This document shows positions 1 through 8,523 of a stretch of DNA of 22,597 bases, piece by piece. This DNA comes from Paramacrobiotus richtersi (taxonomy: Eukaryota > Tardigrada > Eutardigrada > Parachela > Macrobiotidae), in assembly GCA_034698045.1 (NCBI GenBank), contig JAQGAU010000926.1:1-22597 (forward strand), given 5' to 3'. Below the pieces are notes generated by a model. It had not been told where the DNA came from. It saw only the letters and a list, made by a program, of their open reading frames with translations, and did not search any database. The translations under genes and the position numbers were made by a program. The stretch's first letter is position 1. Every line of letters begins with the position of its first letter.

Positions 1-230
1 TCCTGATCCCATTGCAATCATACGGGTCAGTGAAATTGCAGGCAGATTTTTCGCTAGAACGTAAACCAACGATACTGCACAAGCAATTTATATCCAGTTT
101 GTAGAACGATTATATCTGTTACAGAAACCAAAATATTTCTGTACTGGTAACGTTAAACACGATACACCGCAATTCTGGCAGTTGTTTTAAACATGATTGC
201 AGTTTGTGTGCATTGTGACCTTTCTTATAG

Positions 231-1257
231 CCCAATCTGGATCCGTCCATTGCAATATCTGACATTAAGAGTTACGCGTTCTCACCTTTTCTTCCGTCCA
301 ACATAAAAAGCGAACCGGACCCAGCTGGCGCGAAGCTGACACCGGCTCGACGAATTAGGACGGGCTTCAAGTTCGCGACGACGATCACTGCGCGAACCAC
401 CACCGATGTCGCAAGAGGACCCCTGCAAATTAATGTGAACTGTTGGCCACAATTTAGGCTAACCAACAAACTAACCGAAAGAGCGTGCGGTGACCCTGGA
501 ACTTCTGGAACGCTTGGCGTCAACGCTGGAGTTCAATGCATCCGATCCGGCGAAGAACAATACAGCGTAAAGTGTGACGCAGCAACTAATACAAAGATAC
601 TCCCGTATCGTCCAGTTCTCAGCATTGCATCGGTATGCTGAACCATTTTCTCTCCTGGGATGAATAGTTTCTCGTTCCTTGACTTTATCGTCGAACCGCA
701 ACTTTTTCGTTTAATCAGTTAACGAAACTTTCATTGAAAAGTCTTCGCTATGGTATTTAAGAAAGTAAAATTTCATAAAAAATTTCACGATACCACACAC
801 AAGCATTATGGGATTGTCAGTCCGAAACTACGTATTAATCTGCGTTGGTGTACGATCTATCCCATTACCTTAGTTATATTTAGTAAACAGGTAGTTTTTT
901 CCTAACGCTTGTTGTTTCAGATTATTTAATGCAATATTAGTTTTTGCTGACTATTGGACAACAAGAATTGGCACATCTTAAAGTACTGGTTATTCTACAA
1001 TACCGCCTCCTTTGCAGATTACTGATCCAGATGGAACAACACCGCAGTTTGTCGGATTAACGGTGACTAATAAAGATGGCGATTCTGTAAATTCCGACTG
1101 GATATACACGTCAACCGGCAGGACCATTATGGCGACAACAGCCGCCAGCGAAGAAGGAGTGTATACATTTGGGGTGATCTTGGTTGACCCCGATGACAAC
1201 CTGAATCCCATTGAGTTCACGTTTAAGGCAGGGCTGACCTGTAGTAGGTCTGTTTGA
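231..1257 (+). CDS. C-terminal part of an extracellular-type protein (two exons, 5' end outside window)
   Basis: Two exons are visible, 231-632 and 1018-1257. The first follows a good acceptor (TTTCTTATAG) and ends at a GTATGC donor; the second follows CCTTTGCAG and ends at TGA 1255-1257. Both junctions are phase 0, so the frame runs on for 213 residues. The residues have the alternating hydrophobic/polar look of beta-sandwich ectodomains, with a cysteine cluster (CGDPG, VQC, VKC) near residues 85-110 and a second beta-rich stretch from ITDPDG to IEFTFKA. No transmembrane segment or kinase is seen. It could be a secreted protein or the tail of a larger matrix/VWA-type protein; I cannot name the family. 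A poly(A) signal lies 120 nt past the stop, which supports this being the gene's end. The start is not in the window. Confidence 0.6.
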
Positions 1258-1377
1258 TTGCTGCTTTTATCTTTCTTTAGCGCAATACGAAATACACGAC
1301 ATACGGGTGATTTTGTTCCACATAGCGCTAATCATACCGCATTATGTTAAACTATTGCCGTATTTTGCGATAAAGTT

Positions 1378-1383
1378 AATAAA
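1378..1383 (+). promoter_or_regulatory. AATAAA polyadenylation signal
   Basis: A canonical AATAAA hexamer lies 120 nt after the TGA of the upstream two-exon gene, on the same strand, as expected for its 3' end. The hexamer alone is common, so position is the main support. Confidence 0.4.
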
Positions 1384-1655
1384 TATCATGTAACACGCTT
1401 TTAGATGAATTCGGCGAAACATGGTACCAGTACAATACAAGCATTGTCGTGTATTAGAAATGCTGATGCCGCATGGTGTGTGCTAGAATACGTTCGGACG
1501 CTACGTCATCATGACGTTTTGCACTGTAAAGCGTTTCAGTTAATACGAAGATGTTTTGGGAACAATATTACGAGGTAGCATAACAAGTCTCAAACAAATC
1601 AATTTATAGAGCTTAGCGCACTAGCTAAATATCGGCCACGACGATTAGCCGTTGT

Positions 1656-1758
1656 GCGAAGCCACTCGCTAGTACTTCAGAGAACAATAGTCCAGTGTTT
1701 CTATAGATATAGAGTAAACAATGCAATTGTTCTCTTAATTGCTAGCGAGCGGCTTCGC
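1656..1758. repeat. 33-bp imperfect inverted repeat with a 37-nt loop
   Basis: The left arm is 1656-1688 and the right arm is 1726-1758. They are reverse complements at 29 of 33 positions; one mismatch is a G-T pair. Both arms contain GCGAAGCC, CTCGCTAG and AGAGAACAAT. The DNA could fold into a long hairpin. It may be the ends of a small foldback/MITE element or a transcribed hairpin. No coding frame explains it. Confidence 0.8.
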
Positions 1759-2119
1759 GTTGCGTTATAAAAGAAACACATACTGTACTGATGTGGATGT
1801 CATATATGTGATGTTTGAGTACATAGGAAAGCATTAAAACTTGATGTATACATGTTATTAAATAAAACGTAGCAGATTGTATTCACAGAACTTGCATAGC
1901 AGTTAATTGTAACTGCACTTGTACGTATGTCGTATACTGGGCCATGCCTCTGGCGAACCAACCATACCAGGAGAACTGGGGGGGATTAGGGTGTGTGGTA
2001 CGCGAACGTTTGAGTAATATGCAGATAGGTTTGCGTAAGGCAAAAAGAACAGTTGTATTGAAATCAGGTGGCGCGGTTATTACTGGTTGCTTCGGTGTCA
2101 TGGAGATATACGAAATTCA

Positions 2120-2395
2120 TCATCCGGGATTTTGCTGTTCTAATTCAGTATGTACTTTTGCCCAATAAATGTTTGTATGTACTTTATCGGCATCGAGCAG
2201 AACATAACGATATAACGCTTTGTTAGGCGCAAGCAGTCGAACTTGATCCGAAATCAGGACAAAAGTCGGCCTTTCAACGCGTTCGGCTTCCCAGCTCTGG
2301 AGCATCAGATCGAGCCTATGTAAAGACGGTCTCCAGAGTATCGGAGAATTACTTACGACTCTCACGGAAGGCCCACCTACAAATGACCTGATGAT
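2120..2395 (-). pseudogene. Orphan terminal exon of a receptor tyrosine kinase (relic)
   Basis: The minus strand from 2315 down encodes the end of a tyrosine kinase C-lobe, starting LDLMLQSWEAE and continuing through RPTF and [15 protein letters not shown]. It matches the last exon of the intact receptor at 8524-8677 over its whole length. The acceptor (TACATAG) and part of the preceding intron, up to the remnant of the previous donor (CATTTGTAGGTG, about 2385-2395), are also kept. No other kinase exon is nearby, so this is a stray fragment. Near its end KVHT is repeated because of a 27-nt in-frame tandem insertion flanked by an 11-bp direct repeat, and the usual stop after ELE is lost, so the frame runs on to 2120. 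It is almost certainly non-functional. Confidence 0.75.
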
Positions 2396-2891
2396 GACTT
2401 ACACTGACAAATGAACTAACGAGTAATCACGAAACGCGTGCCTTTTATCGTGCCTACCTTCAATGAGCGGAAACGGCAATCTGCTCGGCTAATCCTGAAC
2501 AGATATCCGTGTCTGTGGACATCGTCAGCATAACGAATTTCGTAGACCTTTTGGCCGGCGCTATGGAGCAGTAGTCACCATGTTCGTTACAATTGTTATT
2601 CGGCTTGCTGCTGGACATCCGCAAATTATTCGAACTTTTATTGCTTGCGCCACAGCAATCGAACGTCCACCACATTACTGAACATACTGTGAGAAAACAA
2701 ACCCCCCAATCATCTTTTCGTGGCCGCCGCAGCTGGAAAACGAGACAAGTTGACTTCGCGGAAAAAACAAATAGTAAACGATTACACACAATCACACTCA
2801 ACTTTACCATAATAAAAGAAAATAACCGAAACCGGCGATCTGAACCTCTACGGCCACTCCTGAAAGGTGTCGAAGCCGATGGTACTTTCTT
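2396..2891. other. Stretch without a supported gene
   Basis: Open frames exist on both strands (for example 2460-2810 minus and 2593-3012 plus) but show no domain and no convincing splice context. A TTTATT at 2637-2642 (AATAAA on the minus strand) could serve the F-box gene. About 15 nt near 2427-2445 resemble the intron edge after the DFG exon of the kinase copies; this is too short to interpret. Confidence 0.4.
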
Positions 2892-3915
2892 TTACGAAAC
2901 ATTAAGGACGATTTCCTTTACTCCGCGCTTCTTAAAAATCTGCAACAGGACGTGTAAAGTCAGGCTTGTCAGCTGGTTAGCGTCCACTTGGTCCAGCCGA
3001 TCGGTACCATGAGGATAAAACTCCATTCCGCGATATCGCGCGCTAGCCCGCGGATCGCTTGTCTGGGTCATATGAAGGAGCTGCAAATGATACACGTCAG
3101 TTCGCATCATTTGGTAACAGTTTGTCAGCAAATGCGTCTAATCTATGTATGCGAAACGTTTCTGTTACCTCAGCGATGATCCAAAGATCCGTGGTAGGGT
3201 TGGTGCTGACCTGTCGGATCCATTCCGCCAGAGATTCCACATCCGCCGGCTCCAAATCAGCCAGCCCATTGTTCACCATGGCCCACACCTCCTCCGTAGT
3301 AAACTGGCCGTTAATTCGTTGATCAGCGATGCGCACCACCAGCATCCATCTATATACTTCTGGATACATATCCAAATTAACCTGGACGTTTTTCAAGACA
3401 ACCTGCTGGGAGACTGCCGTCAGGGAGCTGAGTTCATCATGCAGAACCGTGGACCAGTCCGAGCAGTCAGCCGGTGTAAACCACTGACTATCGACCACCA
3501 GCACCGTACGCAGCTTAGGCACGCGGCGTTGGTCCAGGAGGCATTTCGAAAGACAGGCTGCCCCAGGCGCAGCACCATCGTACACATGCCGGATGACGTC
3601 TTTGTGAAGGATCAACACCGTGGTCTGCGGCTGGAAACAGTTGTACAGACAAGCGGCATAGGTGTAGCTAACTAGACCTTCGCATCCCCATTGTTTCGGT
3701 TCCGGAGAAAGGAGGACGGGTCCGCGTCCAGCCAACGCCAAGAGCGGCTCCCACTTGCGGCAAACTCCACGCAGATCGTTCTGCTGTACAGTGGATATGC
3801 ACGCAAAGATCTCCGATAAAACAATTTTACCCAGTCCGTTGATGTTACCGTCCGGAACGGGGATGTCGGGAAACAGGTGACGAATGCTTTTTAACCAGAT
3901 GTTTTCGCGGTTCAT
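2892..3915 (-). CDS. F-box-like protein, two exons, 311 aa
   Basis: Exons are complement 3169-3915 and 2892-3080. The ATG at 3915-3913 sits in a good context (AACCAAGATGA). Residues about 28-60 (LGKIVLSEIF, then LRGVCRKWEPLL) follow the F-box pattern of an LPxEIL-type helix followed by LRxVCRxW. F-box proteins bind Skp1 and supply substrate specificity to SCF ubiquitin ligases; that role is family knowledge. The rest has leucine-containing segments such as VLHDELSSL and LVVRIADQRI but no repeat I can name. The intron is 88 nt: donor GAG|GTAACAG, acceptor ATTTGCAG, both phase 0. Without splicing, translation would stop at 3097; with it the tail continues through FYPHGTDRLDQVDANQL to TAA at 2892, a more natural protein. 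An inverted-repeat element ends only 7 bp beyond its own target duplication next to the start codon, so the native promoter has been displaced. Confidence 0.75.
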
Positions 3916-3931
3916 CTTGGTTAGAAAAGAG

Positions 3932-4118
3932 GGGTACTACGAAAACCTGGGTTTGGGAACTGGGACTGGACCTGGTCATCTGGGATATGGTATGGTACTG
4001 GACCTGGGAACTAGGTCCAGACTGGCATCAGGACATATGGTCTATGGTACTTGTCTCCGGTGCTGGTATCTGGTATCTACCAGTCACTGGAATTTGGTAT
4101 CTGTTTTTTGTGACGGTT
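3932..4118. repeat. Left terminal inverted repeat
   Basis: Reverse complement of 4963-5151 with a few percent mismatch. Similarity starts sharply at GGGTACTACGA and fades after TTTTTGTG at about 4112-4118. Confidence 0.85.
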
Positions 4119-4874
4119 TGTATGAACCTTGTGACTGTTGATTTAACGGCTTCAGATGAGATTCTGTATCTTCGAGATCTTATATACAGGGTCTGTAATT
4201 AGGCTAGATTTGATTCAGCGGAAGACAGCAGAGCGAGCTTATGGTTTTCAGCAAACGTGCATTAATAATCGATAAACATCTGTAGCGAGTGCATCTGTAG
4301 CATAACATGGAAAAAAACCAGCGAAATACAAACATGTGTACCCCGGAATAAGCAATAATACGCGAAACATACTGCAACATTAAACGCTACTAAATCTGGT
4401 GATTAGGTGAAAAGGGTTTCATTCTGTAACCGTTATGCTTCAAGCCAGAAAAATGTATGAATTTTTTACTTTTTAAAATGTTTTGAACAATCTGGATTAA
4501 TTAATTTAATATCAGTTTTCGGATTAGTAATGCGTAAGTTTGTAAAATGTTTGTTCCGTAACAATCTACATTTATTAATTAGTTATTAATTTCTTAATTT
4601 TTAATGGCTCGTAGACCGCTATGTTAAGCGTTAACAATTTCGAAAATTCATTACTTCTACTGTTTTTCGTGAATATAAAATTGTTCCATGCCCGTCAGAT
4701 CTAGTAGCGCTTGACTTTATGAGTCCTGTAGTTATTCCTACCTCCGCGGTACAAATGCTTGTATTACTCTGGTTTTTTCCCATGCTATGCACCTGCTACA
4801 TACATATGTGCATCCATTGTACGAAAGTTATGCACGTTTGCCAAAATCGTAAGAAGTTCGCTTTGCTGCTTTCA

Positions 4875-4942
4875 GCAGCAGATTTGGCTCGAGAGAAAGC
4901 AGCAGATTTGGCTCGAGAGAAAGCAGCAGATTTGGCTCGAGA
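4875..4942. repeat. 24-bp tandem repeat, 2.8 copies, inside the TIR element
   Basis: Units start at 4875, 4899 and 4923; each begins GCAGCAGATTTGGCTCGAGA. The copies are identical, which means recent expansion or an active slippage tract. Because 24 is a multiple of 3 it keeps a frame open (AADLAREK on the plus strand), but nothing else suggests coding. Confidence 0.9.
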
Positions 4943-4962
4943 TCTCAGCTGATGACGTTCAA

Positions 4963-5151
4963 TAAATCGGCACAAAAACCAGATACCAAATCCCAGCCAC
5001 TGGTAGACACCAGATACCAGCACCGGAAGCAAGTACCATTGACTATATGTCCAGATACCAGTCTGGACCTAGTTCCCAGGTCCAGTACCATACCATATCC
5101 CAGATGACCAGGTCCAGTCCCAGTTTCCAAACCCAGGTTATCGTAGTACCC
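4963..5151. repeat. Right terminal inverted repeat
   Basis: Inverted partner of 3932-4118. Its outer end is TCGTAGTACCC (5141-5151), followed by the putative target duplication. Confidence 0.85.
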
Positions 5152-5325
5152 AGAAAAAAGTCGCTCTGTGGACATACAAAAACAAATTGCCCAACAATGT
5201 AAAGGAATTCGCTAATACAATAGGCTGTCCAAAATCCGTTTAGAACTATGGTTTTGCCAGGTACTAAGAGTTCGAAACCTGCTGTACAATGTGTGAGGAC
5301 TTTTGTTACCGTACTCACATCAACC

Positions 5326-5727
5326 TCAAGTCTTGGTGGTATACGATCGGGGCTGGCTAGGCTTGTCAAAGATACCCAAAACGGCCAGCTGCTTGAACTG
5401 TCCATGATGAGCGTTGGAAACAACACGCGTGGCCATTAAGTCATATGACGGATGGAATTTAGCGTTGCGGGAACTGATCAGCGCGTTGAAGGAACTAATC
5501 AGCTCATCATCGGGAGCAAGGAATGCGCTGTGCTTAACGGGGATCATCAAGAGTTTGCTGGAGAAGGTGCCTTCTTTCACTAGCCGCTTCGCCAGCTCCT
5601 TCTTGGTGGATCTTTTGCGAATGCGCTTTCCATCAACAATCCCCTGCATCACGCCATTTGGCAGTTTGACGTTGACAAGCCCATAATAGCCTGTACTTCG
5701 ATCTGTGCCATAACTGGATAAGTGCAT
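5326..5727 (-). CDS. Unidentified basic ORF, 133 aa from its first ATG
   Basis: From ATG 5727-5725 a frame runs to a stop at 5326. The sequence includes YGLVNVKLPNGVMQG, a lysine/arginine-rich block (DGKRIRKRSTKKELAKRLV) and KHSAFLAPDDELISSFNAL. The middle is strongly basic and could bind nucleic acid, but I recognise no family. The frame is open for about 20 more codons upstream without an ATG. It lies between the TIR element and the decayed receptor kinase. The 5' part overlaps one arm of a 19-bp inverted repeat. It may be a captured or relic fragment and not a gene. Confidence 0.3.
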   Translation of the reverse strand: MHLSSYGTDRSTGYYGLVNVKLPNGVMQGIVDGKRIRKRSTKKELAKRLVKEGTFSSKLLMIPVKHSAFLAPDDELISSFNALISSRNAKFHPSYDLMATRVVSNAHHGQFKQLAVLGIFDKPSQPRSYTTKT

Positions 5728-5866
5728 GCTGCTGGCCCTTATGTGGATAACCCTCCAATCAGAATTTGCGCAGTACTGTAAAGCATAAGGTGAGCGCACA
5801 CCAAGGGGGGTCTCCAAGTAAGGGCGAAAAAGCAGCTATAATCCACTTATGGCACAGATCGAAGTA
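5694..5866. repeat. 19-bp perfect inverted repeat, arms 5694-5712 and 5848-5866
   Basis: TACTTCGATCTGTGCCATA at the left arm is matched exactly by its reverse complement at the right arm, 135 bp away. The right arm lies about 60 bp from where similarity to the receptor kinase's last exon stops (~5926), so the repeat marks a rearranged junction. Confidence 0.85.
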
Positions 5867-5925
5867 ACATACTCCCCGATAAGCAGGGTGCCGCGATACC
5901 ACTTCCAGGGACCCTCAGGTTTGGC

Positions 5926-7450
5926 GCCCAACAGCAAGTCGTAGTTGATCCGATATGATGAGGAAAGTTGGCCGCTTAACGACTTCTGATTGCCAGCACT
6001 GAAGCATCAGCCCGACCTAGGTAAAACAGTCTTAAAATGTACCTGAAAATTACTGAATACTGTCACGGAAGCGTCACTTACAAATGATCTGGGCAGGACG
6101 CAGACTGATATAACCGGCATCCGTTCTGCAAGTACGACACCAGCTTCACGACATCCTTATCCGAGAATTCGTCTTTGTATGGTATCTGACACCAAGTATG
6201 GATCTCCCACATTACAACACCGAAAGACCACACGTCGCTTGCCAAACTAAATTCGCCGTCCAACAATGACTCCAGTGCCATCCATTCGACCGGAGAACAT
6301 GCCTATGCGGAACATCGTGCTATACATACCACATAACTGTGAACACAGTAAAGGAAGAAGCGTGCCTTTTGTCGGGTTTCTTTGTACTCAGGTCCTTTTT
6401 TAGCCATTCCAAAATCAGCAATCTTTAAAAGTTTGTTATCGCATACAAGCACGTTTCTGGCTGCAATGTCCCGATGGATGATGTTTCGCGATGTCAAATG
6501 CTCCATTCCATTACAAATCTGACACACAAAATTAAGGAAGTTTTTATTTTCGCATTTCCGATCAATGGTCTCCTTGTCAGCAGCACTTTCTAATGCATCC
6601 AGATTGCTCTTAAGATATTTATCCAAAGAACCATGGGGACAATATTCCATAACCAGGCGCAGCTCTCCTGCAAATTACTGAGAGTTTCTTCACAAAGTAA
6701 CTTCGCATGTTAGGATTTACCGTCAGTAACGATTCGCAACAGTGTGACGATATTAGGATGCGTGCCGGCCTTTGACAGCATCTTTATCTCGTCGATTGGC
6801 TGTTGCTCACCGACTTTCGAGCGAAGACGCAGTCGTTTGACAGCTACATCGACCGAAACTTGTGATTGATTGGTCAGTTGGCCAAACTGCGACAGTATAT
6901 CGGAGCAGTCACCCAGGCGTAAGGTTCCTTTTAGTACGAGACCATAGCAGCCCTGCCCGAGAACCTTGGATCCTAAAACATTCCTCGGAAGTTCAGCGAT
7001 AATTTCGACATGAATCTTGGTCGTACCGAACTTTATGTTGCACTCTTGCTCTCGATACTGATCGTACGCAGATCCAAGCGCCTTGCTCTGGTCATCACTC
7101 GGTTATTATATTTCCTATTCCCCTGTAAGCGAACCCGGCTTTCTAGTTACACGTATACATGCAAAGTGCTTTTTAATTAGTCTCACTTCTTTCGCACCTT
7201 TTGTGCACCACAGGTGCACTATGCAAGCAGCAAGGCAGCTTGTTACCAGTATGACGACAACCACAATCCATGGCCAGTTCTGTCAATTCTTCCAAATTTT
7301 TTGACGGTAATTCCGTTACTAACAGATACAACGTGTTTTTTATAGCTCAAGGGCCAAGGCCAAAGGTAAACAGAACCGCATATGCAGATTCTTTCGCAAT
7401 CTTTGATGCATTGGCATTCTAGTATCTGTGACACATTCGAACACTTCCTC
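5926..7450 (-). pseudogene. Decayed receptor tyrosine kinase (copy 1)
   Basis: This region aligns exon by exon with the intact receptor at 8524-11667. Remnants, in transcript order: end of the ectodomain (about 7450-7401), membrane-span exon 7318-7187, juxtamembrane/N-lobe exon 7122-6721, catalytic exon 6667-6366, C-lobe exon 6302-6082 and last exon 6016 to about 5926. Kinase motifs survive: GQGCYG loop, VAVKR beta3 Lys, [11 protein letters not shown]. Lesions: the ectodomain donor is AT, not GT (7400-7399); the membrane-span exon is frame-shifted; 7 nt are missing in the juxtamembrane region (ATGACCAGAGCAAGG); the donor after the DFG exon is GC, not GT (6365-6364); 1 nt is missing at the start of the last exon, giving a stop within three codons; and the C-terminus is replaced after RLA by unrelated sequence. 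Everything upstream of the last ectodomain residues is missing. Several independent breaks make it a pseudogene. Confidence 0.9.
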
Positions 7451-7469
7451 TCAAACCACAACACACACG

Positions 7470-7919
7470 TCACACCGCACGCTTACTTGGAGAACTGAAC
7501 TTCCTGTAAAAGCAGAGCGAAACCTGAATGCAGCTAAGTCAATCAATACGGTTAGTCAATTCGCGTACGGTTTGCAGATGCACATTTCCTGGGCTGGATG
7601 TTGAAGACACCACGCAGAGCAGCAAGTTGCGGCGCCGAGGCTTTGTACGTATTTGCACGGTTTACCGTCCAATAAACATTTAGGATCCACCCTGCAAAAA
7701 GTGCATTTCACTGCATATGTAATAAGTATTAATGCAGACACCTTACGAACGCTGCAAAAGCTACATATCCGTAGAGTTAACCGTGCCGAAGTTGTATTCA
7801 ATGGCATAATAATTACTGGGTGCATATTTACTGGAAATTGAAAGGGTAAGCAAAGGATTCCCTTGGGAGAATTCCAGTCAGTACTTCTATCAGTATATAA
7901 TCAGCCGAGTGAGCTCCAT
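7470..7919 (-). pseudogene. Decayed knottin-like secreted peptide gene (copy A)
   Basis: Three exon remnants on the minus strand match the gene at 13006-13524: 7919-7832 (signal exon), 7691-7569 (knottin exon) and 7503 onward. The middle exon is undamaged and has the pattern C-x6-C-x10-CC-x3-C-x8-C, with an extra Cys two residues before the last, and the same VDP start and KP end as the intact gene. Both of its introns keep phase-2 borders (donor CC|GTACGC, acceptor CTTTTACAG). The signal exon is 7 nt shorter than its homologue and hits a stop after nine codons from the ATG; the third exon has lost its cysteines and stops at 7470, where receptor copy 1 sequence begins nearby. I regard it as broken, although the middle exon could still be transcribed. 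Confidence 0.75.
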
Positions 7920-7961
7920 TGTAAACGCATGCAATTTCATGCAGTATATGCAATACAGCAG

Positions 7962-8049
7962 GTGTATTATAGTGAAAATCCAGATTACTGTTATACACAT
8001 CTTGACTACGAATCTTGCGTCCGTTCCGTCAGGAAAATTGGTTCATGCG
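7962..8049 (+). other. Possible orphan cysteine-rich exon
   Basis: A short open segment lies between a possible acceptor (ATACAGCAG) and a strong donor (GCG|GTAAGTTT). It encodes YYSENPDYCY and two further Cys (ESC, GSC). NPDYC resembles the HPDYCC part of the second module of the gene at 14231-14826, so it may be a worn relic of that module. The match is short and no partner exon is found. An alternative acceptor (TATTATAG) would start it at 7973. Confidence 0.25.
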
Positions 8050-8523
8050 GTAAGTTTGCTTGCTTATCTCGGGTAGGACTAGCCGGCCAAATATACCACT
8101 ACCTCCGCAACCAGATAACACGATCACAAGCAAGGACAATTCAAACTCCAATTAGGTCACTATATCACCGGCATGCGTTAACGCCGTTGTTATCATCTGA
8201 CGGGACTTACCCTCAACTGCTCGGCGTCAGCATAACTGGCTGAAGACAACGCCATGTATGTTTTCCAATAGATAAAACGCGTTGATTGGTTGGTAAGTAG
8301 AGTCACATGTTATTATTTCTGAACCACCCTCACGTAAGCTGACTGGCAAAGTTCCAGCTGTGAGCGAGCTTAATTTACAAACCCTTTTTTAATAATAATA
8401 TAAGGCTGCCAACGAAACCCGTGATCGCGATCGTGATCATGACAATTCTTCCAGCCCTTTCAACGTAGGTAATTTCCATTTCACATAATATTAGTGACAT
8501 ACAACCTACAAGCCTGGACTTTG
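8050..8523. other. Stretch without a supported gene
   Basis: This is the region downstream of the receptor gene's stop codon. I see no clear poly(A) signal, domain or repeat. An open frame on the plus strand continues to 8243 but looks random. Confidence 0.4.

Larger units (their letters stand above)
1258..2119. other. Non-coding stretch
   Basis: Apart from the poly(A) signal and the inverted repeat I see no gene here. An open frame at 1944-2168 (+) has no recognisable domain, no flanking splice signals and overlaps a receptor-kinase relic on the other strand, so I do not call it. Confidence 0.5.
3923..5160. mobile_element. Non-autonomous TIR element with ~185-bp terminal inverted repeats, MULE-like
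   Basis: The element proper is 3932-5151 (1220 bp). Its outer ends are GGGTACTACGA and the reverse complement, and the left 3932-4118 and right 4963-5151 arms are near-identical inverted copies. Flanks are AGAAAAGAG (3923-3931) and AGAAAAAAG (5152-5160), which match at 8 of 9 bases and look like a 9-bp target-site duplication. Long TIRs with a 9-bp duplication are typical of Mutator-like elements; hAT elements give 8 bp and usually have short TIRs. The TIRs contain variants of CTGGTATCTGG, TGGTACTGGACC and GGAACTGGGACTGG, as in subterminal repeats. The interior has no transposase, so the element needs help from elsewhere. It lies immediately upstream of the F-box gene start. Confidence 0.8.

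Noticed and set aside
3145-3675. 176-codon plus-strand frame
   Set aside because: It is antisense to the first exon of the F-box gene and has no domain of its own.
4719-4965. Plus-strand frames with AADLAREK or QQIWLERK repeats
   Set aside because: They are produced by the 24-bp tandem repeat inside the TIR element; two frames are open equally well, so neither is favoured.
7556-7825. A single unspliced 89-codon minus-strand frame for the knottin-like copy A
   Set aside because: The part upstream of 7691 is intron by comparison with gene B; the openness is chance, and the true signal exon lies at 7832-7919 and is frameshifted.
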